64,000 nucleotides of DNA from the NCBI RefSeq assembly GCF_000340885.1, contig NC_020291.1, forward strand, positions 5,891,501 through 5,955,500. The letters run 5' to 3'. Positions within the stretch are counted from its first letter, which is position 1. Every line of letters begins with the position of its first letter. Below the pieces are notes generated by a model. It was not told the origin of the DNA. It did not search any database and was given only the letters and a program-made list of their open reading frames with translations. A program made the translations under genes and the position numbers. Source of the DNA: Clostridium saccharoperbutylacetonicum N1-4(HMT) (GTDB lineage: Bacteria; Bacillota; Clostridia; Clostridiales; Clostridiaceae). This document shows, in pieces, positions 36,973-46,140 of this stretch.

Positions 36973-38229
36973 TTACTTGATTTCTTTTATTTGTTGTGCA
37001 AAACGCGCAAAATTTCTTTCAGCACAAAAGCTCTCCACCCATAAATTACGGCATCTTTCTCTAAATGCTTGCCTTTCTTCATTGTTTAACAGAACCATAT
37101 ATTTAATCTTCTTTCCAAGTTCTTCAACTTTGAAATCTGCATCTATTAATATTCCTGTGTTCATATCTCTTACGATTTCAGAAGTTCCCCCTACATTAGT
37201 AGCAATAGTTGGAATTCCAAAGGAACAAGCTTCCATAATACTAACTGGTAACCCTTCTGAGCTACTCGTATTTATAAATAAGTCTACAGGTTCTTTTTGA
37301 TAATACTTCATCAAATCAATATTTTTAATTCCACCTGGAAAGCTTACCTCCATAAACCCTAAATTCTCACTTGCATATGCCTTAAGATCTCCTAATCCAT
37401 CTCCAGCTCCAAAATGTGTCCATCTTAACTTCAGGCCTGAATCTTTTAGTGTTGCTAAAGCTTTCGCTAATAAATCCATACGTTTTACTGGACTAATATG
37501 ACAGCAGCTTACTATATGAAATACATGCTCTTCATCAACTGATTTAATTCCGTGATCCTTACTTCCCAAGTATCCAACTTCTATTTTATTATTATAACCA
37601 TTATAAAGATTCTTTAAATAATCCATTCCATTTTTAGAACAGGTATATACCTTATCTATGTTCTTTAATAAGTATTCTCTAAGCGGTAAATAATTCATAG
37701 AATTTCTATAAGTATAAATATCATAGCCATGAGCTCTGCTTATGGCAGCTTTTTTGTTAAGCTTAAAGTAATCCTTAAGTTTAATTGCTACTAAAGCTGT
37801 ATCATAAAACCAATAACTATAAAAAATAACCTTGTTATATTGAGATAAATTACATTGATTTAAAATATCCTTTGCTTCTTCAAACACAGCATTGGACTTT
37901 GAAATGAAATAAGTTAAATATGCCCTTTTCTTTAATGAGCCCTTAATTTCTATGCGTTCTTTCTCTGAAATATACCCATTATAATTAGAGAACGGAAATA
38001 ACTTTATAGCATTAATAGGTAAACTACGCTTAATTTTAGACGCCTTAATTCTAAGTATTTCAAAATTTTCAGGCGTAGTTCGTGTTTGAACTGCACTATC
38101 AGCTGTACTAGTTGCGATTATTATAACTTTCTTAAAATTTTCTGAAAGCATTAAAATCTCATCTTCTATAAATTCTTCTCCCTTATCAAATGGGAAAACT
38201 TTAGTTAACATTACTAGGCAATCGTTCAT
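36973..38229 (-). CDS. Glycosyltransferase, GT4-like
   Basis: The 418-residue product opens with LTKVFPFDKGEEFIEDEI, typical of a GT4 subgroup in polysaccharide loci. It contains the C-terminal GT4 signature: HIVSCCHISPVKRMD, WTHFGAGDG, LFINTSSSEGLPVSIMEA and FGIPTIATNVGGTSEIV. AGGAGG precedes the ATG. It follows galE in the same operon. The sugar it transfers is unknown. Confidence 0.92.
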   Translation of the reverse strand: MNDCLVMLTKVFPFDKGEEFIEDEILMLSENFKKVIIIATSTADSAVQTRTTPENFEILRIKASKIKRSLPINAIKLFPFSNYNGYISEKERIEIKGSLKKRAYLTYFISKSNAVFEEAKDILNQCNLSQYNKVIFYSYWFYDTALVAIKLKDYFKLNKKAAISRAHGYDIYTYRNSMNYLPLREYLLKNIDKVYTCSKNGMDYLKNLYNGYNNKIEVGYLGSKDHGIKSVDEEHVFHIVSCCHISPVKRMDLLAKALATLKDSGLKLRWTHFGAGDGLGDLKAYASENLGFMEVSFPGGIKNIDLMKYYQKEPVDLFINTSSSEGLPVSIMEACSFGIPTIATNVGGTSEIVRDMNTGILIDADFKVEELGKKIKYMVLLNNEERQAFRERCRNLWVESFCAERNFARFAQQIKEIK

Positions 38230-38257
38230 CTTTTCCTCCTAATTAGTTAAAGTTTCA

Positions 38258-38296
38258 ATAATCAGTTGTCAGTTCATAATTGATAATTGACAACTA
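38258..38296. repeat. Interspersed repeat with AGTTGTCA / TGACAACT arms
   Basis: Inverted AGTTGTCA and TGACAACT surround an AATTGATAAT core. The element fills the galE-glycosyltransferase intercistronic gap. Confidence 0.5.
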
Positions 38297-38303
38297 CTCA
38301 TTG

Positions 38304-39317
38304 TTATTTGTATCCATTTGGATTTTTTGTTTGCCAAACCCAAGAATCTCTGCACATCTCTTCAAGTCCTCTTTTTGCTTTCCAATTTAATTCCCTATTA
38401 GCTTTACTTGAATCGGCATAACACACACCTACATCACCGGCTCTTCTTGGTGCTATTCTATATGGTATATTAACTCCAGTTATCTTTTTAAAGGTTTCTA
38501 CCAATTCAAGTACACTATAACCTTTTCCTGTACCTAAATTGTATGTTACTAATCCCGGATTTTTCTTTAACATCTCAAGTGCTTTTATATGTCCTTCTGC
38601 AACATCAACCACATGCACGTAATCTCTTACACCAGTTCCATCAATCGTATCATAATCATCACCAAATATTGATAATTCTTTTAATTGCCCAATTGCAACT
38701 TCAGTTATATAAGGCATAATATTACTCGGAACTCCAGATGGATCTTCTCCAATAATCCCACTTTCATGAGCCCCTATTGGATTGAAATATCGTAAAATTG
38801 CAATATTCCACCATTTGCTTGACATACTTAAATCTCTTAGAATGTCTTCTGCAATTAATTTTGTCCTTCCATAAGGATTAGTTACTGATAATGGTAAATA
38901 ATCTTCATTTACTGGCATAGTATCTGCAGTACCATATACTGTTGCTGATGAACTAAATACTAAATTTCTTACAGAATATTTCTTCATTAACTCTAGTACA
39001 ACTAAAATACTTGTCAAATTATTATGATAATATTCCACTGGCTTCTCTATAGATTCACCAATTGCTTTTAAAGCAGCAAAATCCATTACTGCTTCTATAT
39101 TATTTTCTATAAATACCTGTTCAACCGCATTCTTATCTGTCAAATCTATCTTATATAATTTTATTTTTTTTCCTGTTATCTCTTCTATTCTTTCTTTAAC
39201 TATTTCTTTACTATTGCTCAAATTATCTATAACTACAACATCTTCCCCAGCGTTAAGTAATTCAACAGAAGTATGACTTCCTATATACCCCATTCCACCT
39301 GTAACCAATATTGCCAC
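38304..39317 (-). CDS. galE: UDP-glucose 4-epimerase
   Basis: The 337-residue short-chain dehydrogenase-fold enzyme interconverts UDP-glucose and UDP-galactose. It has the NAD loop VTGGMGYIGSHTSVEL, SSSATVYG, catalytic Tyr/Lys in NPYGRTKLIAEDI, RYFNPIGAH and RRAGDVGVCYAD. It is the first gene of a six-gene operon ending in galU, which supplies its substrate. A conserved promoter lies about 130 bp upstream. Confidence 0.96.
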   Translation of the reverse strand: MAILVTGGMGYIGSHTSVELLNAGEDVVVIDNLSNSKEIVKERIEEITGKKIKLYKIDLTDKNAVEQVFIENNIEAVMDFAALKAIGESIEKPVEYYHNNLTSILVVLELMKKYSVRNLVFSSSATVYGTADTMPVNEDYLPLSVTNPYGRTKLIAEDILRDLSMSSKWWNIAILRYFNPIGAHESGIIGEDPSGVPSNIMPYITEVAIGQLKELSIFGDDYDTIDGTGVRDYVHVVDVAEGHIKALEMLKKNPGLVTYNLGTGKGYSVLELVETFKKITGVNIPYRIAPRRAGDVGVCYADSSKANRELNWKAKRGLEEMCRDSWVWQTKNPNGYK

Positions 39318-39448
39318 TACTTGTTCCCTCCTGAAGCTGGTAATTAAAATTCCTTAATGCAAATTAACCTACCAACGTTTTTCTTTATATATATTGTTCT
39401 TCATTCAATCTTATTTTTAATTTATTTTCTATTATTTCTACCATTTGA

Positions 39449-39477
39449 ATTATACTAATATTCATCAATATATGCAA
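39449..39477 (-). promoter_or_regulatory. Sigma-A promoter of the galE operon (twin of 46036-46064)
   Basis: On the minus strand TTGCAT (39477-39472) and TATAAT (39454-39449) are separated by 17 bp. The surrounding 45 bp, including an ACTAAA motif upstream of the -35 and AATATTAG before the -10, match the promoter at 46036-46064. The expected start lies about 125 bp before galE. The rest of the 320-bp galE-wecB gap is AT-rich with nothing else clear. Confidence 0.75.
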
Positions 39478-39637
39478 TGTTTAGTGTTTCTTTACTAGGC
39501 AATTTTATATTATTTGATTTATGGCTGTTATATGCTAAAATATTTATATCTATCACTATGTATTTTTAAATGATTTCTAACAACTATTGTTTGAGTCATA
39601 TTTTAAAATATATATATAATTTAAGGAGGCATAATAC

Positions 39638-40702
39638 ATGAAAGTATTAACTGTAATAGGTGCAAGGCCACAGTTTATTAAAGCTGCTACAGTTTCAAAT
39701 AAAATTAGAAGAAATGGTAATAGTGAAATTTTAGTGCATACTGGTCAACATTATGATAACAACATGTCAGATATATTTTTTGAGGAACTTAATATTCCAA
39801 AACCAAACTACAACCTAAGCATTGGTTCATCTAATCATGGTCATCAAACTGGGAGTATGTTAATAGCTCTTGAAGAAATATATTTAAAAGAAAAACCAGA
39901 CATGGTTTTAGTATATGGAGATACAAATTCAACCCTTGCTGGAGCTTTATGTGCTAGTAAATTACTAATTCCAGTAGCTCATGTTGAAGCTGGTCTTAGA
40001 AGCTTTAATAAAGCAATGCCAGAAGAGCAAAATAGAATACTAACAGATCACATCTCAGATTTACTTTTTACTCCAACACTAACAGCTTTAAATAATTTAA
40101 GGAATGAAAATGTTATAAATGGTGTTCACAATGTTGGTGATGTAATGTATGATGCTGTTAATCTTTTTAAAGAAAGGGCTAAAGAAGTGTCAAAAGTAAT
40201 AGAAACTTTTGATTTAGCACCAAATAGCTATATACTTTCAACAATACATCGTGCCGAAAATACTAACAGTCTTGAAAGATTAACTTCAATAATAAAAGCT
40301 TTAAGCAATTCAAATAAAAAAATAATACTTCCTCTTCATCCTAGAACAAAGAAGTTTATTCAAGAATACAACTTACACGTTGGTGATAATATTAAGATTA
40401 TAGATCCTGTAGGATATCTAGATATGATTTCTCTCCAAGAAAATGCACAAAAAATAGTAACAGACAGCGGTGGAGTTCAAAAAGAAGCATATTTCCTAAA
40501 GAAACCATGTATTACTATGAGAGATGAAACAGAGTGGGTTGAAACTGTAAACAATGGTTGGAACGTAATAGTTGGAAGTGATACTAATAAAATATTAGAT
40601 GCTTTAGAAAATTTCAATCCAACAGGCACTCCTGCTTCAGCTTTTGGAAATGGAGATACTTCTTCAATAATTACACAAATAATTGAAGATCATCTAAAAT
40701 AA
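39638..40702 (+). CDS. wecB: Non-hydrolysing UDP-N-acetylglucosamine 2-epimerase
   Basis: The 354-residue enzyme converts UDP-GlcNAc to UDP-ManNAc. It carries GARPQFIKAA, VHTGQHYDNNMSD, VYGDTNSTLAGAL, HVEAGLRSF, MPEEQNRILTDHISD and TDSGGVQKEA. AAGGAGG precedes the ATG. It is the only plus-strand gene within the minus-strand polysaccharide operons, and ends at a perfect hairpin. A UDP-ManNAc dehydrogenase is not seen in this window. Confidence 0.96.
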   Translation: MKVLTVIGARPQFIKAATVSNKIRRNGNSEILVHTGQHYDNNMSDIFFEELNIPKPNYNLSIGSSNHGHQTGSMLIALEEIYLKEKPDMVLVYGDTNSTLAGALCASKLLIPVAHVEAGLRSFNKAMPEEQNRILTDHISDLLFTPTLTALNNLRNENVINGVHNVGDVMYDAVNLFKERAKEVSKVIETFDLAPNSYILSTIHRAENTNSLERLTSIIKALSNSNKKIILPLHPRTKKFIQEYNLHVGDNIKIIDPVGYLDMISLQENAQKIVTDSGGVQKEAYFLKKPCITMRDETEWVETVNNGWNVIVGSDTNKILDALENFNPTGTPASAFGNGDTSSIITQIIEDHLK

Positions 40703-40720
40703 TTTTAGAAAATAAAGAAT

Positions 40721-40762
40721 TTAAATTGCCTATCTATAACTCAATATAGATAGGCAATTTAA
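40721..40762. terminator. Perfect 18-bp bidirectional terminator hairpin
   Basis: TTAAATTGCCTATCTATA (40721-40738) is exactly complementary to 40745-40762 across a six-base loop. It separates wecB from the convergent DUF1919 gene. Confidence 0.9.
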
Positions 40763-40839
40763 ATTTATATAATTAAAACTCTATTTTTCATAATTAATTA
40801 TTATAAATTCATATTAACATTTTTCCATAGCTTGTACTA

Positions 40840-41466
40840 TTATTTTTCAGCTGTCCTAGAATTAAACCATTCAACATAATCAAAATCATCATAGTATTTA
40901 TAACCGGTAAATCTATTTTTATATGAATATAAATTTCCTACATTTTTCTCATTTTCAAAACCTTTTATATAAACTGAAGATTTGATTTCTGAATATTCTT
41001 TGTGTGTAAATACGACCTTGTTTTTATATGGAAGCTTATCGAATTCTTTTAAGTCTTCAAGGGAACATCCATCCCTATCCGTCATCATAACAAACATATT
41101 ATCAAAATCTATTCTATCAGTACGTTCTTTCCACTTTCTTTCAGCCTCATTTTCATCTTTATAATGCATAAAATGTATTTCAATATCATCTAATTTTCCA
41201 ACAGGATACGCAGTATCCTCCTTTTTTATAAATTTCAAATCGCATTTTGAATAATACTCCAAATTTTTTATATATTTAACAAAATCACTTGGGTACATAA
41301 ATAAATTTACAGTTGGTGAATTAAACTTTAAATTTAAATCATGTAAAATAAAGGCCCCATTACAATTGCTAGCTAATAAAGAAAAATCTTTATTTTTTAG
41401 ACGCTTTGAATTCTTCATATTTATTCTTTTTCTTAATATATTGATAATTTCACTATAAAATAGCAT
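40840..41466 (-). CDS. DUF1919 family protein (polysaccharide-associated)
   Basis: The 208-residue product has the DUF1919 pattern: FSLLASNCNGAFILHDL, SPTVNLFMYPSDFVKYI, YPVGKLDDIEIHFMHYKDE, MMTDRDGC and KVVFTHKEY. The family is found in exopolysaccharide and capsule loci and may act as a sugar- or phosphate-modifying transferase; no activity is proven. ATG 41466 has AAGGGATGA upstream at better spacing than ATG 41478. It ends the minus-strand transcript from 45928. Confidence 0.8.
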   Translation of the reverse strand: MLFYSEIINILRKRINMKNSKRLKNKDFSLLASNCNGAFILHDLNLKFNSPTVNLFMYPSDFVKYIKNLEYYSKCDLKFIKKEDTAYPVGKLDDIEIHFMHYKDENEAERKWKERTDRIDFDNMFVMMTDRDGCSLEDLKEFDKLPYKNKVVFTHKEYSEIKSSVYIKGFENEKNVGNLYSYKNRFTGYKYYDDFDYVEWFNSRTAEK

Positions 41467-41500
41467 ATTAGCACTCATCCCTTCTATATCCCTATACTAT

Positions 41501-41540
41501 AACAGCCGAAATAACAGAGTCTACTGTATTTCGGCTGGTT
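41501..41540. terminator. Hairpin between the Wzy-like gene and DUF1919
   Basis: AACAGCCGAAATA pairs with TATTTCGGCTGGTT (one-base bulge). A T5 run follows only on the plus strand, so on the minus transcript it may attenuate or be an RNA-processing hairpin. Confidence 0.45.
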
Positions 41541-41558
41541 ATTTTTATATTATACTTT

Positions 41559-43046
41559 TTATATCATTTTAAATTCTTTTATTGATGATGTTTTTCTGTA
41601 TTCATTATTATCGTTTCTATAAACTTGAATACATGCTACTGCAAAGCCCATAAGTATCCAGTATGAAAATACATATGTAATAGAACTTGGTCCAAAACTT
41701 GCTGGTGCAAAAGCTATAAGTCCTGCAACTACCGCAAAGCACATAACACTTTTTTTCTTTATTCCTAAAATTAGATTTGTTATAAGTAAATATAGATAAT
41801 ATACTCCATATAGTAATATACCTGGTATTCCAAAATCCCCTAAAATCTCGATTGGATAACAATGTGGACTGTATATCCCTGCCGTATTTCCCTGGTTTTG
41901 AAGGAACTGCTGTACATTACCAACTCCAAAACCTAAATAATGCTTTTCTTTTATTGTACCATTTAATACATCTAGTATTATAGTTCCTCTTTCATTTAAT
42001 GAACCTGCTGCACCTTCTTGATACTCTATATCACTTAATTCGTTGATTTTATCATCTAAGCCTGTATCAATAACTTTATTACCATTAACAGGTTTAATAT
42101 GCTCAAATTTAGAACTATTGTAATATAAAAATACAAAACTAATACATAAAATAAGCGGGAAAACTATAGCCTGTATTTTTAATGTTCTAATTCTGAAAAT
42201 AGAATAAATGCAAAATACAATTAAACTGAAGCCCATCGAAACAATTCCTGTTCTAGAAGTTGATATAACAACTAATGAAAATCCAGCTGCAGTGCAAATT
42301 GTAAACCAAACCTTAGCCAGAATATTATCAAATCTATAAATTCCAAATAAACATACTGGCGATAAAATTGCGAGGGTTGCAGCTAAATTATTTGTATTAT
42401 ATGAAAAAACTATAGCTCTTGCCTCAATAATACTTCTATGAAGCTTAGATAAATTCATTGTATCAAAATAATGTCTCACGGGTAGTTGTTGGCCAAGTGC
42501 TACTTCTACAGCCCCAACAATAACTACTAATGATACTAAAAACAATATTAAATTTATTGTATTATTAATTCTTTCCTTATTTATATTGTATATCATCATA
42601 CTAATAATAAATGCAAACATCATTAAATAAATGGCTATATACTTTATTGCTAGTCCCTTACTTAATGACCACATTATGCTGACACACATATAAGCAAACC
42701 AAATAGCATAAATAATTAGTACTTTTTTGTTTAAGTTTACTATTACTTCCCTATCTTTAAATAATTTATACAAAGATATTAAAACAAATGCTGCCAAAAT
42801 TACATGAAACATATAAACACTTTGGATTCTTGGAGCATATACAGTATAATCATAAAACGCAGATACCATAAGTATTGCATAAAAAGTATCGTAAATATCC
42901 TTATATTTCATTATAAATACTACTGCTAGTACTGTAACTATATACATTGCAGTTAATAAATAATTACCATTCAGTACTCCAAAAACTGCTGCTATAACAA
43001 ATAAAATTGCTAGAACAATGTTTGTAATTCTACTATCTTTAGTCAT
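41559..43046 (-). CDS. O-antigen ligase/polymerase-like (Wzy) membrane protein
   Basis: The 495-residue protein has about eleven to twelve hydrophobic segments. A large outward loop follows the segment containing TSRTGIVSM, and the conserved GFGVGNVQ and HCYPIEILGDFGIPGILLYG near residues 380-420 are typical of the Wzy_C/O-antigen ligase family. It would polymerise or ligate lipid-linked repeat units on the outer membrane face. Its start lies two bases after the CapD-like stop codon, giving tight translational coupling. Confidence 0.9.
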   Translation of the reverse strand: MTKDSRITNIVLAILFVIAAVFGVLNGNYLLTAMYIVTVLAVVFIMKYKDIYDTFYAILMVSAFYDYTVYAPRIQSVYMFHVILAAFVLISLYKLFKDREVIVNLNKKVLIIYAIWFAYMCVSIMWSLSKGLAIKYIAIYLMMFAFIISMMIYNINKERINNTINLILFLVSLVVIVGAVEVALGQQLPVRHYFDTMNLSKLHRSIIEARAIVFSYNTNNLAATLAILSPVCLFGIYRFDNILAKVWFTICTAAGFSLVVISTSRTGIVSMGFSLIVFCIYSIFRIRTLKIQAIVFPLILCISFVFLYYNSSKFEHIKPVNGNKVIDTGLDDKINELSDIEYQEGAAGSLNERGTIILDVLNGTIKEKHYLGFGVGNVQQFLQNQGNTAGIYSPHCYPIEILGDFGIPGILLYGVYYLYLLITNLILGIKKKSVMCFAVVAGLIAFAPASFGPSSITYVFSYWILMGFAVACIQVYRNDNNEYRKTSSIKEFKMI

Positions 43047-43048
43047 CT

Positions 43049-44911
43049 CTACTCCTTATCCGCATTCTCTGCTGCCACTTCATCTTCATTCTTATAGTGA
43101 TAAGTTGGAACGATCTTTTGCATTTGATGTTTTATTTCACCAATATCATTTAGTTCCAATAAATTTTTCAACTGCTCAAGCTTTTCTTTTAGAGTATCCA
43201 TATTTTCAAAAGTTGGTTTACCAACATGTATCTTTTTATGAACAGTATCTTCTAGTCCTTCTTCACTCATTAAAAGTTCCTCAAATAACTTTTCTCCTGG
43301 CCTAAGTCCTGTAAATACAATTTTTATATCTCTATTGGGTTCAAGACCTGAAAGCTTAATTAAGTCACACGCTAAATCATAAATTTTAACTGGCTTTCCC
43401 ATATCTAAAACAAATATTTCTCCGCCTTTTGCAAATGCACCTGCTTGAAGTACCAATTGAGCTGCTTCTGGAATTAACATAAAATATCTAATAATTTTCT
43501 TATGAGTAACAGTAACAGGTCCCCCATTAGCAATTTGTCTCTTAAATAAAGGTATAACAGAACCATTACTTCCAAGAACATTACCAAATCTAACAGCAAC
43601 AAATTCTGTTTTGGATTGCTTATCCATGGCTTGAATTATCATTTCACATAATCTCTTTGTTGCACCCATAATATTAGTTGGATTAACAGCTTTATCTGTT
43701 GAAATCATAACAAATCTAGATATATTGGCTTCACTAGCTTCTAAAGCTAAATTCAAGGTTCCAAATACATTATTTTTTATAGCTTCCTTTGGACTATCCT
43801 CCATTAAAGGTACATGCTTATGAGCTGCTGCATGGAATACAACATTTATTTTATATTTAGTAAATACCTCATGTAATCTTTTCCTATCCCTTACAGACCC
43901 TATTAACACAGTAAGGTTCATATCTGGGAATTCTTCTCTTAGTTCATTTTGAATATCATATACATTATTTTCATAAATATCAAAGATTATCAATCTCTTT
44001 GGATTAAATACTGCTATTTGCCTACAAAGTTCTGATCCTATTGAGCCACCACCACCAGTAACTAGAATAGTTTTTCCTTCAATGTAATCAGAAATCCCTT
44101 TATTATCTAATTGAATTGGATCTCTTCCAAGTAAATCTTCTAAATCAACATCCTTAATTCTACTTACGGTTGCATCTCCACTCAATATTTCATACATACC
44201 TGGAATTATCTGTAGCTTACAATTAGTATCTTTGCAAATCTCAATTATTTCTGCTTTATTCTTTGCATCAAGAGATGGTATAGCAATTAAAATTAAATCT
44301 ATTTCCTGTTCTCTGACAATATAAGGTATATCATATCTATTTCCTTCTATTTTAACTCCTGATATTCTCTTTCCTAGTTTAGTCTTATCATCATCAATAA
44401 GAACAATAGGATTATACTTTAACTCTCTTCTTGCCATCATTTCATTAATAATCATAGTTCCGGCAGAACCTGCTCCAACTATCATTACTCTTCTTTGATC
44501 AGATGAATATTTGAATGGTATGTATAAAAGAGTTCTTCTATACACTCTATAAAGAATTCTATATCCTAAAACAAAGAAAATACTTAAAAGTATTCCTACG
44601 ACAGATACATTTAAAGGAATAGTTGAACCAAAAATTCTTGTATATCCAATCGATAGAATACCTGCTAAAATATTTCCACCAACTCCTAGCAAAAATTCAT
44701 CAGTACCAGTTAAATGCCATAAACTATCATAAGTTTTAAATAAGTAAAAACAAACTAAATAAATTAAACTCAAAACCACACAATCGTTAGTATATATCTT
44801 TGCGATTAGAGTAAAACTTCCCGTGTTTGTTATGTTTATTGCAAAAAGATACGCCATATTTACCATAAACATATCAATTATCATAATTATTGGTGTTTTC
44901 CAACTCTTCAT
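43049..44911 (-). CDS. Membrane UDP-sugar 4,6-dehydratase, CapD/PglF/FlaA1 family
   Basis: The 620-residue protein starts at ATG 44911 after GTGGAGGAG. It has four N-terminal transmembrane segments and a first nucleotide-binding region with VMIVGAGSAGTMIINEM. The second region is the catalytic extended SDR domain: ILVTGGGGSIGSELCRQI, ISTDKAVNPTNIMGATKR (Met replaces the usual catalytic Tyr, normal for this group) and FGNVLGSNGSVIPLF. It probably makes UDP-4-keto-6-deoxy-hexosamine. No aminotransferase for further steps is visible here. Confidence 0.93.
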   Translation of the reverse strand: MKSWKTPIIMIIDMFMVNMAYLFAINITNTGSFTLIAKIYTNDCVVLSLIYLVCFYLFKTYDSLWHLTGTDEFLLGVGGNILAGILSIGYTRIFGSTIPLNVSVVGILLSIFFVLGYRILYRVYRRTLLYIPFKYSSDQRRVMIVGAGSAGTMIINEMMARRELKYNPIVLIDDDKTKLGKRISGVKIEGNRYDIPYIVREQEIDLILIAIPSLDAKNKAEIIEICKDTNCKLQIIPGMYEILSGDATVSRIKDVDLEDLLGRDPIQLDNKGISDYIEGKTILVTGGGGSIGSELCRQIAVFNPKRLIIFDIYENNVYDIQNELREEFPDMNLTVLIGSVRDRKRLHEVFTKYKINVVFHAAAHKHVPLMEDSPKEAIKNNVFGTLNLALEASEANISRFVMISTDKAVNPTNIMGATKRLCEMIIQAMDKQSKTEFVAVRFGNVLGSNGSVIPLFKRQIANGGPVTVTHKKIIRYFMLIPEAAQLVLQAGAFAKGGEIFVLDMGKPVKIYDLACDLIKLSGLEPNRDIKIVFTGLRPGEKLFEELLMSEEGLEDTVHKKIHVGKPTFENMDTLKEKLEQLKNLLELNDIGEIKHQMQKIVPTYHYKNEDEVAAENADKE

Positions 44912-44944
44912 TATAATCTCCTCCACTTTCAAGAGACAATATTA

Positions 44945-45928
44945 TTACCTTAGTCCATTAAAAATTTTAAGCAATAATTTAGGGCAGTATGCCATGCCCT
45001 TAGCTTGAATAAAATATCTAAGGTTATTTTTATTAAACCTCTGCATTTTATATGCCTTCAAATATCCCTTTACATCAGTTCTATTTAAAAATTCAAAAAG
45101 ATCCTTATGAAAATTTGAATCTTTACTAAGCACTGAAAAAATATGTGATATTGAATAAGGAATCTTAAATTCAATCAAGAATTTTTCTATTTCCTTTAAA
45201 CTTACATCTGTCTTAACCTCTTCCAATAAATCAGTATAAGAATAGTAGCCATCAAGATGTTTTAACGATACATTTTGAGTAACTGAATTTCCCCAAATAA
45301 CGTAAAATGCTAAAATTTCATTGACACTTATTACTTTTTTCGAATATAGTAATGCTTTTACAATAAAGATCATATCTTCTCCATATTTTCTTTTACTATC
45401 AAATAGGAGATTATTTCCTTTAATGATTGATGCTTTATATATAGCACTTCTCATCCCTATTGTTATATCATCATTTAATTGTTTTAAGGCTGCTTCTTTT
45501 CCACTTATAAAATCACTTAAGCACTTTGTTCTATTTTTAACTAAAACATTTTCCTGTGCATCAACTTCACTGTAATCACAGAAAACTACTTCACTGCAAG
45601 TTTCTTCTGCCTTCTCGTACATTAACTCAATAAATCTAGAATCAATATAATCATCTGAATCTAGAAAAGTTATATACTCACCAGAAGCTTCTTCTATTCC
45701 CTTATTTCTTGCAGCACTAACTCCTGAATTTTTTTGAGTTATAATTCTATAATTTATAATTGATTTTTCAAGTAATTCTTTTGCTATATGAATACTTCTA
45801 TCTTTAGATCCGTCATCTATTAGTAAAAATTCAAAATCCTTATTTGTCTGATTTATAACAGATTTTATACATCTTTCAATACATTCCTCTACATTATAAA
45901 CAGGAGTAATTATAGATACCTTCGTCAA
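44945..45928 (-). CDS. Family 2 glycosyltransferase
   Basis: The 327-residue GT-A enzyme has SIITPVYNVEECIERCI, LLIDDGSKDRS, KNSGVSAARNKGIEEA and YITFLDSDDYIDSRF (DxD metal site). The C-terminal half is variable and helical, with no membrane anchor. It is the first gene of the operon with the CapD-like and Wzy-like genes, driven by the promoter at 46036-46064. Donor sugar unknown. Confidence 0.93.
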   Translation of the reverse strand: MTKVSIITPVYNVEECIERCIKSVINQTNKDFEFLLIDDGSKDRSIHIAKELLEKSIINYRIITQKNSGVSAARNKGIEEASGEYITFLDSDDYIDSRFIELMYEKAEETCSEVVFCDYSEVDAQENVLVKNRTKCLSDFISGKEAALKQLNDDITIGMRSAIYKASIIKGNNLLFDSKRKYGEDMIFIVKALLYSKKVISVNEILAFYVIWGNSVTQNVSLKHLDGYYSYTDLLEEVKTDVSLKEIEKFLIEFKIPYSISHIFSVLSKDSNFHKDLFEFLNRTDVKGYLKAYKMQRFNKNNLRYFIQAKGMAYCPKLLLKIFNGLR

Positions 45929-46035
45929 AACTATTCGCTCCTTTTATCTATCTATAGGCTCAACCATTAATACTTTAAATAACCTAATTGTAGTAATTTA
46001 AAACCTAATTATTTGAAATTTTAAACGCTACTTGA

Positions 46036-46064
46036 ATTATACTAATATTGACACCTATATGCAA
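46036..46064 (-). promoter_or_regulatory. Sigma-A promoter of the glycosyltransferase-CapD-Wzy operon
   Basis: On the minus strand TTGCAT (46064-46059), a 17-bp spacer and TATAAT (46041-46036) form a near-consensus promoter about 105 bp upstream of the first gene. It is nearly identical to the galE promoter, including the bases around both boxes. Confidence 0.75.
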
Positions 46065-46095
46065 TATTTAGTCATTTTTCTTAAGTTAAATTTCA

Positions 46096-46140
46096 TAATT
46101 CAAATAGCAATTGTCAATGATAGATGATCAATTATCCATC
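46096..46140. repeat. Interspersed intergenic repeat (CAATTGTCAATGATAG type)
   Basis: GCAATTGTCAATGATAGATGATCAATTATCCATCGATGAT-like words match the intergenic family. It overlaps the last codons of the LicD-family gene. Confidence 0.45.

Noticed and set aside
39591..39620. TTGAGT-N18-TATAAT promoter for wecB
   Set aside because: The predicted start would fall in or after the ribosome binding site, so it cannot serve the gene as drawn.
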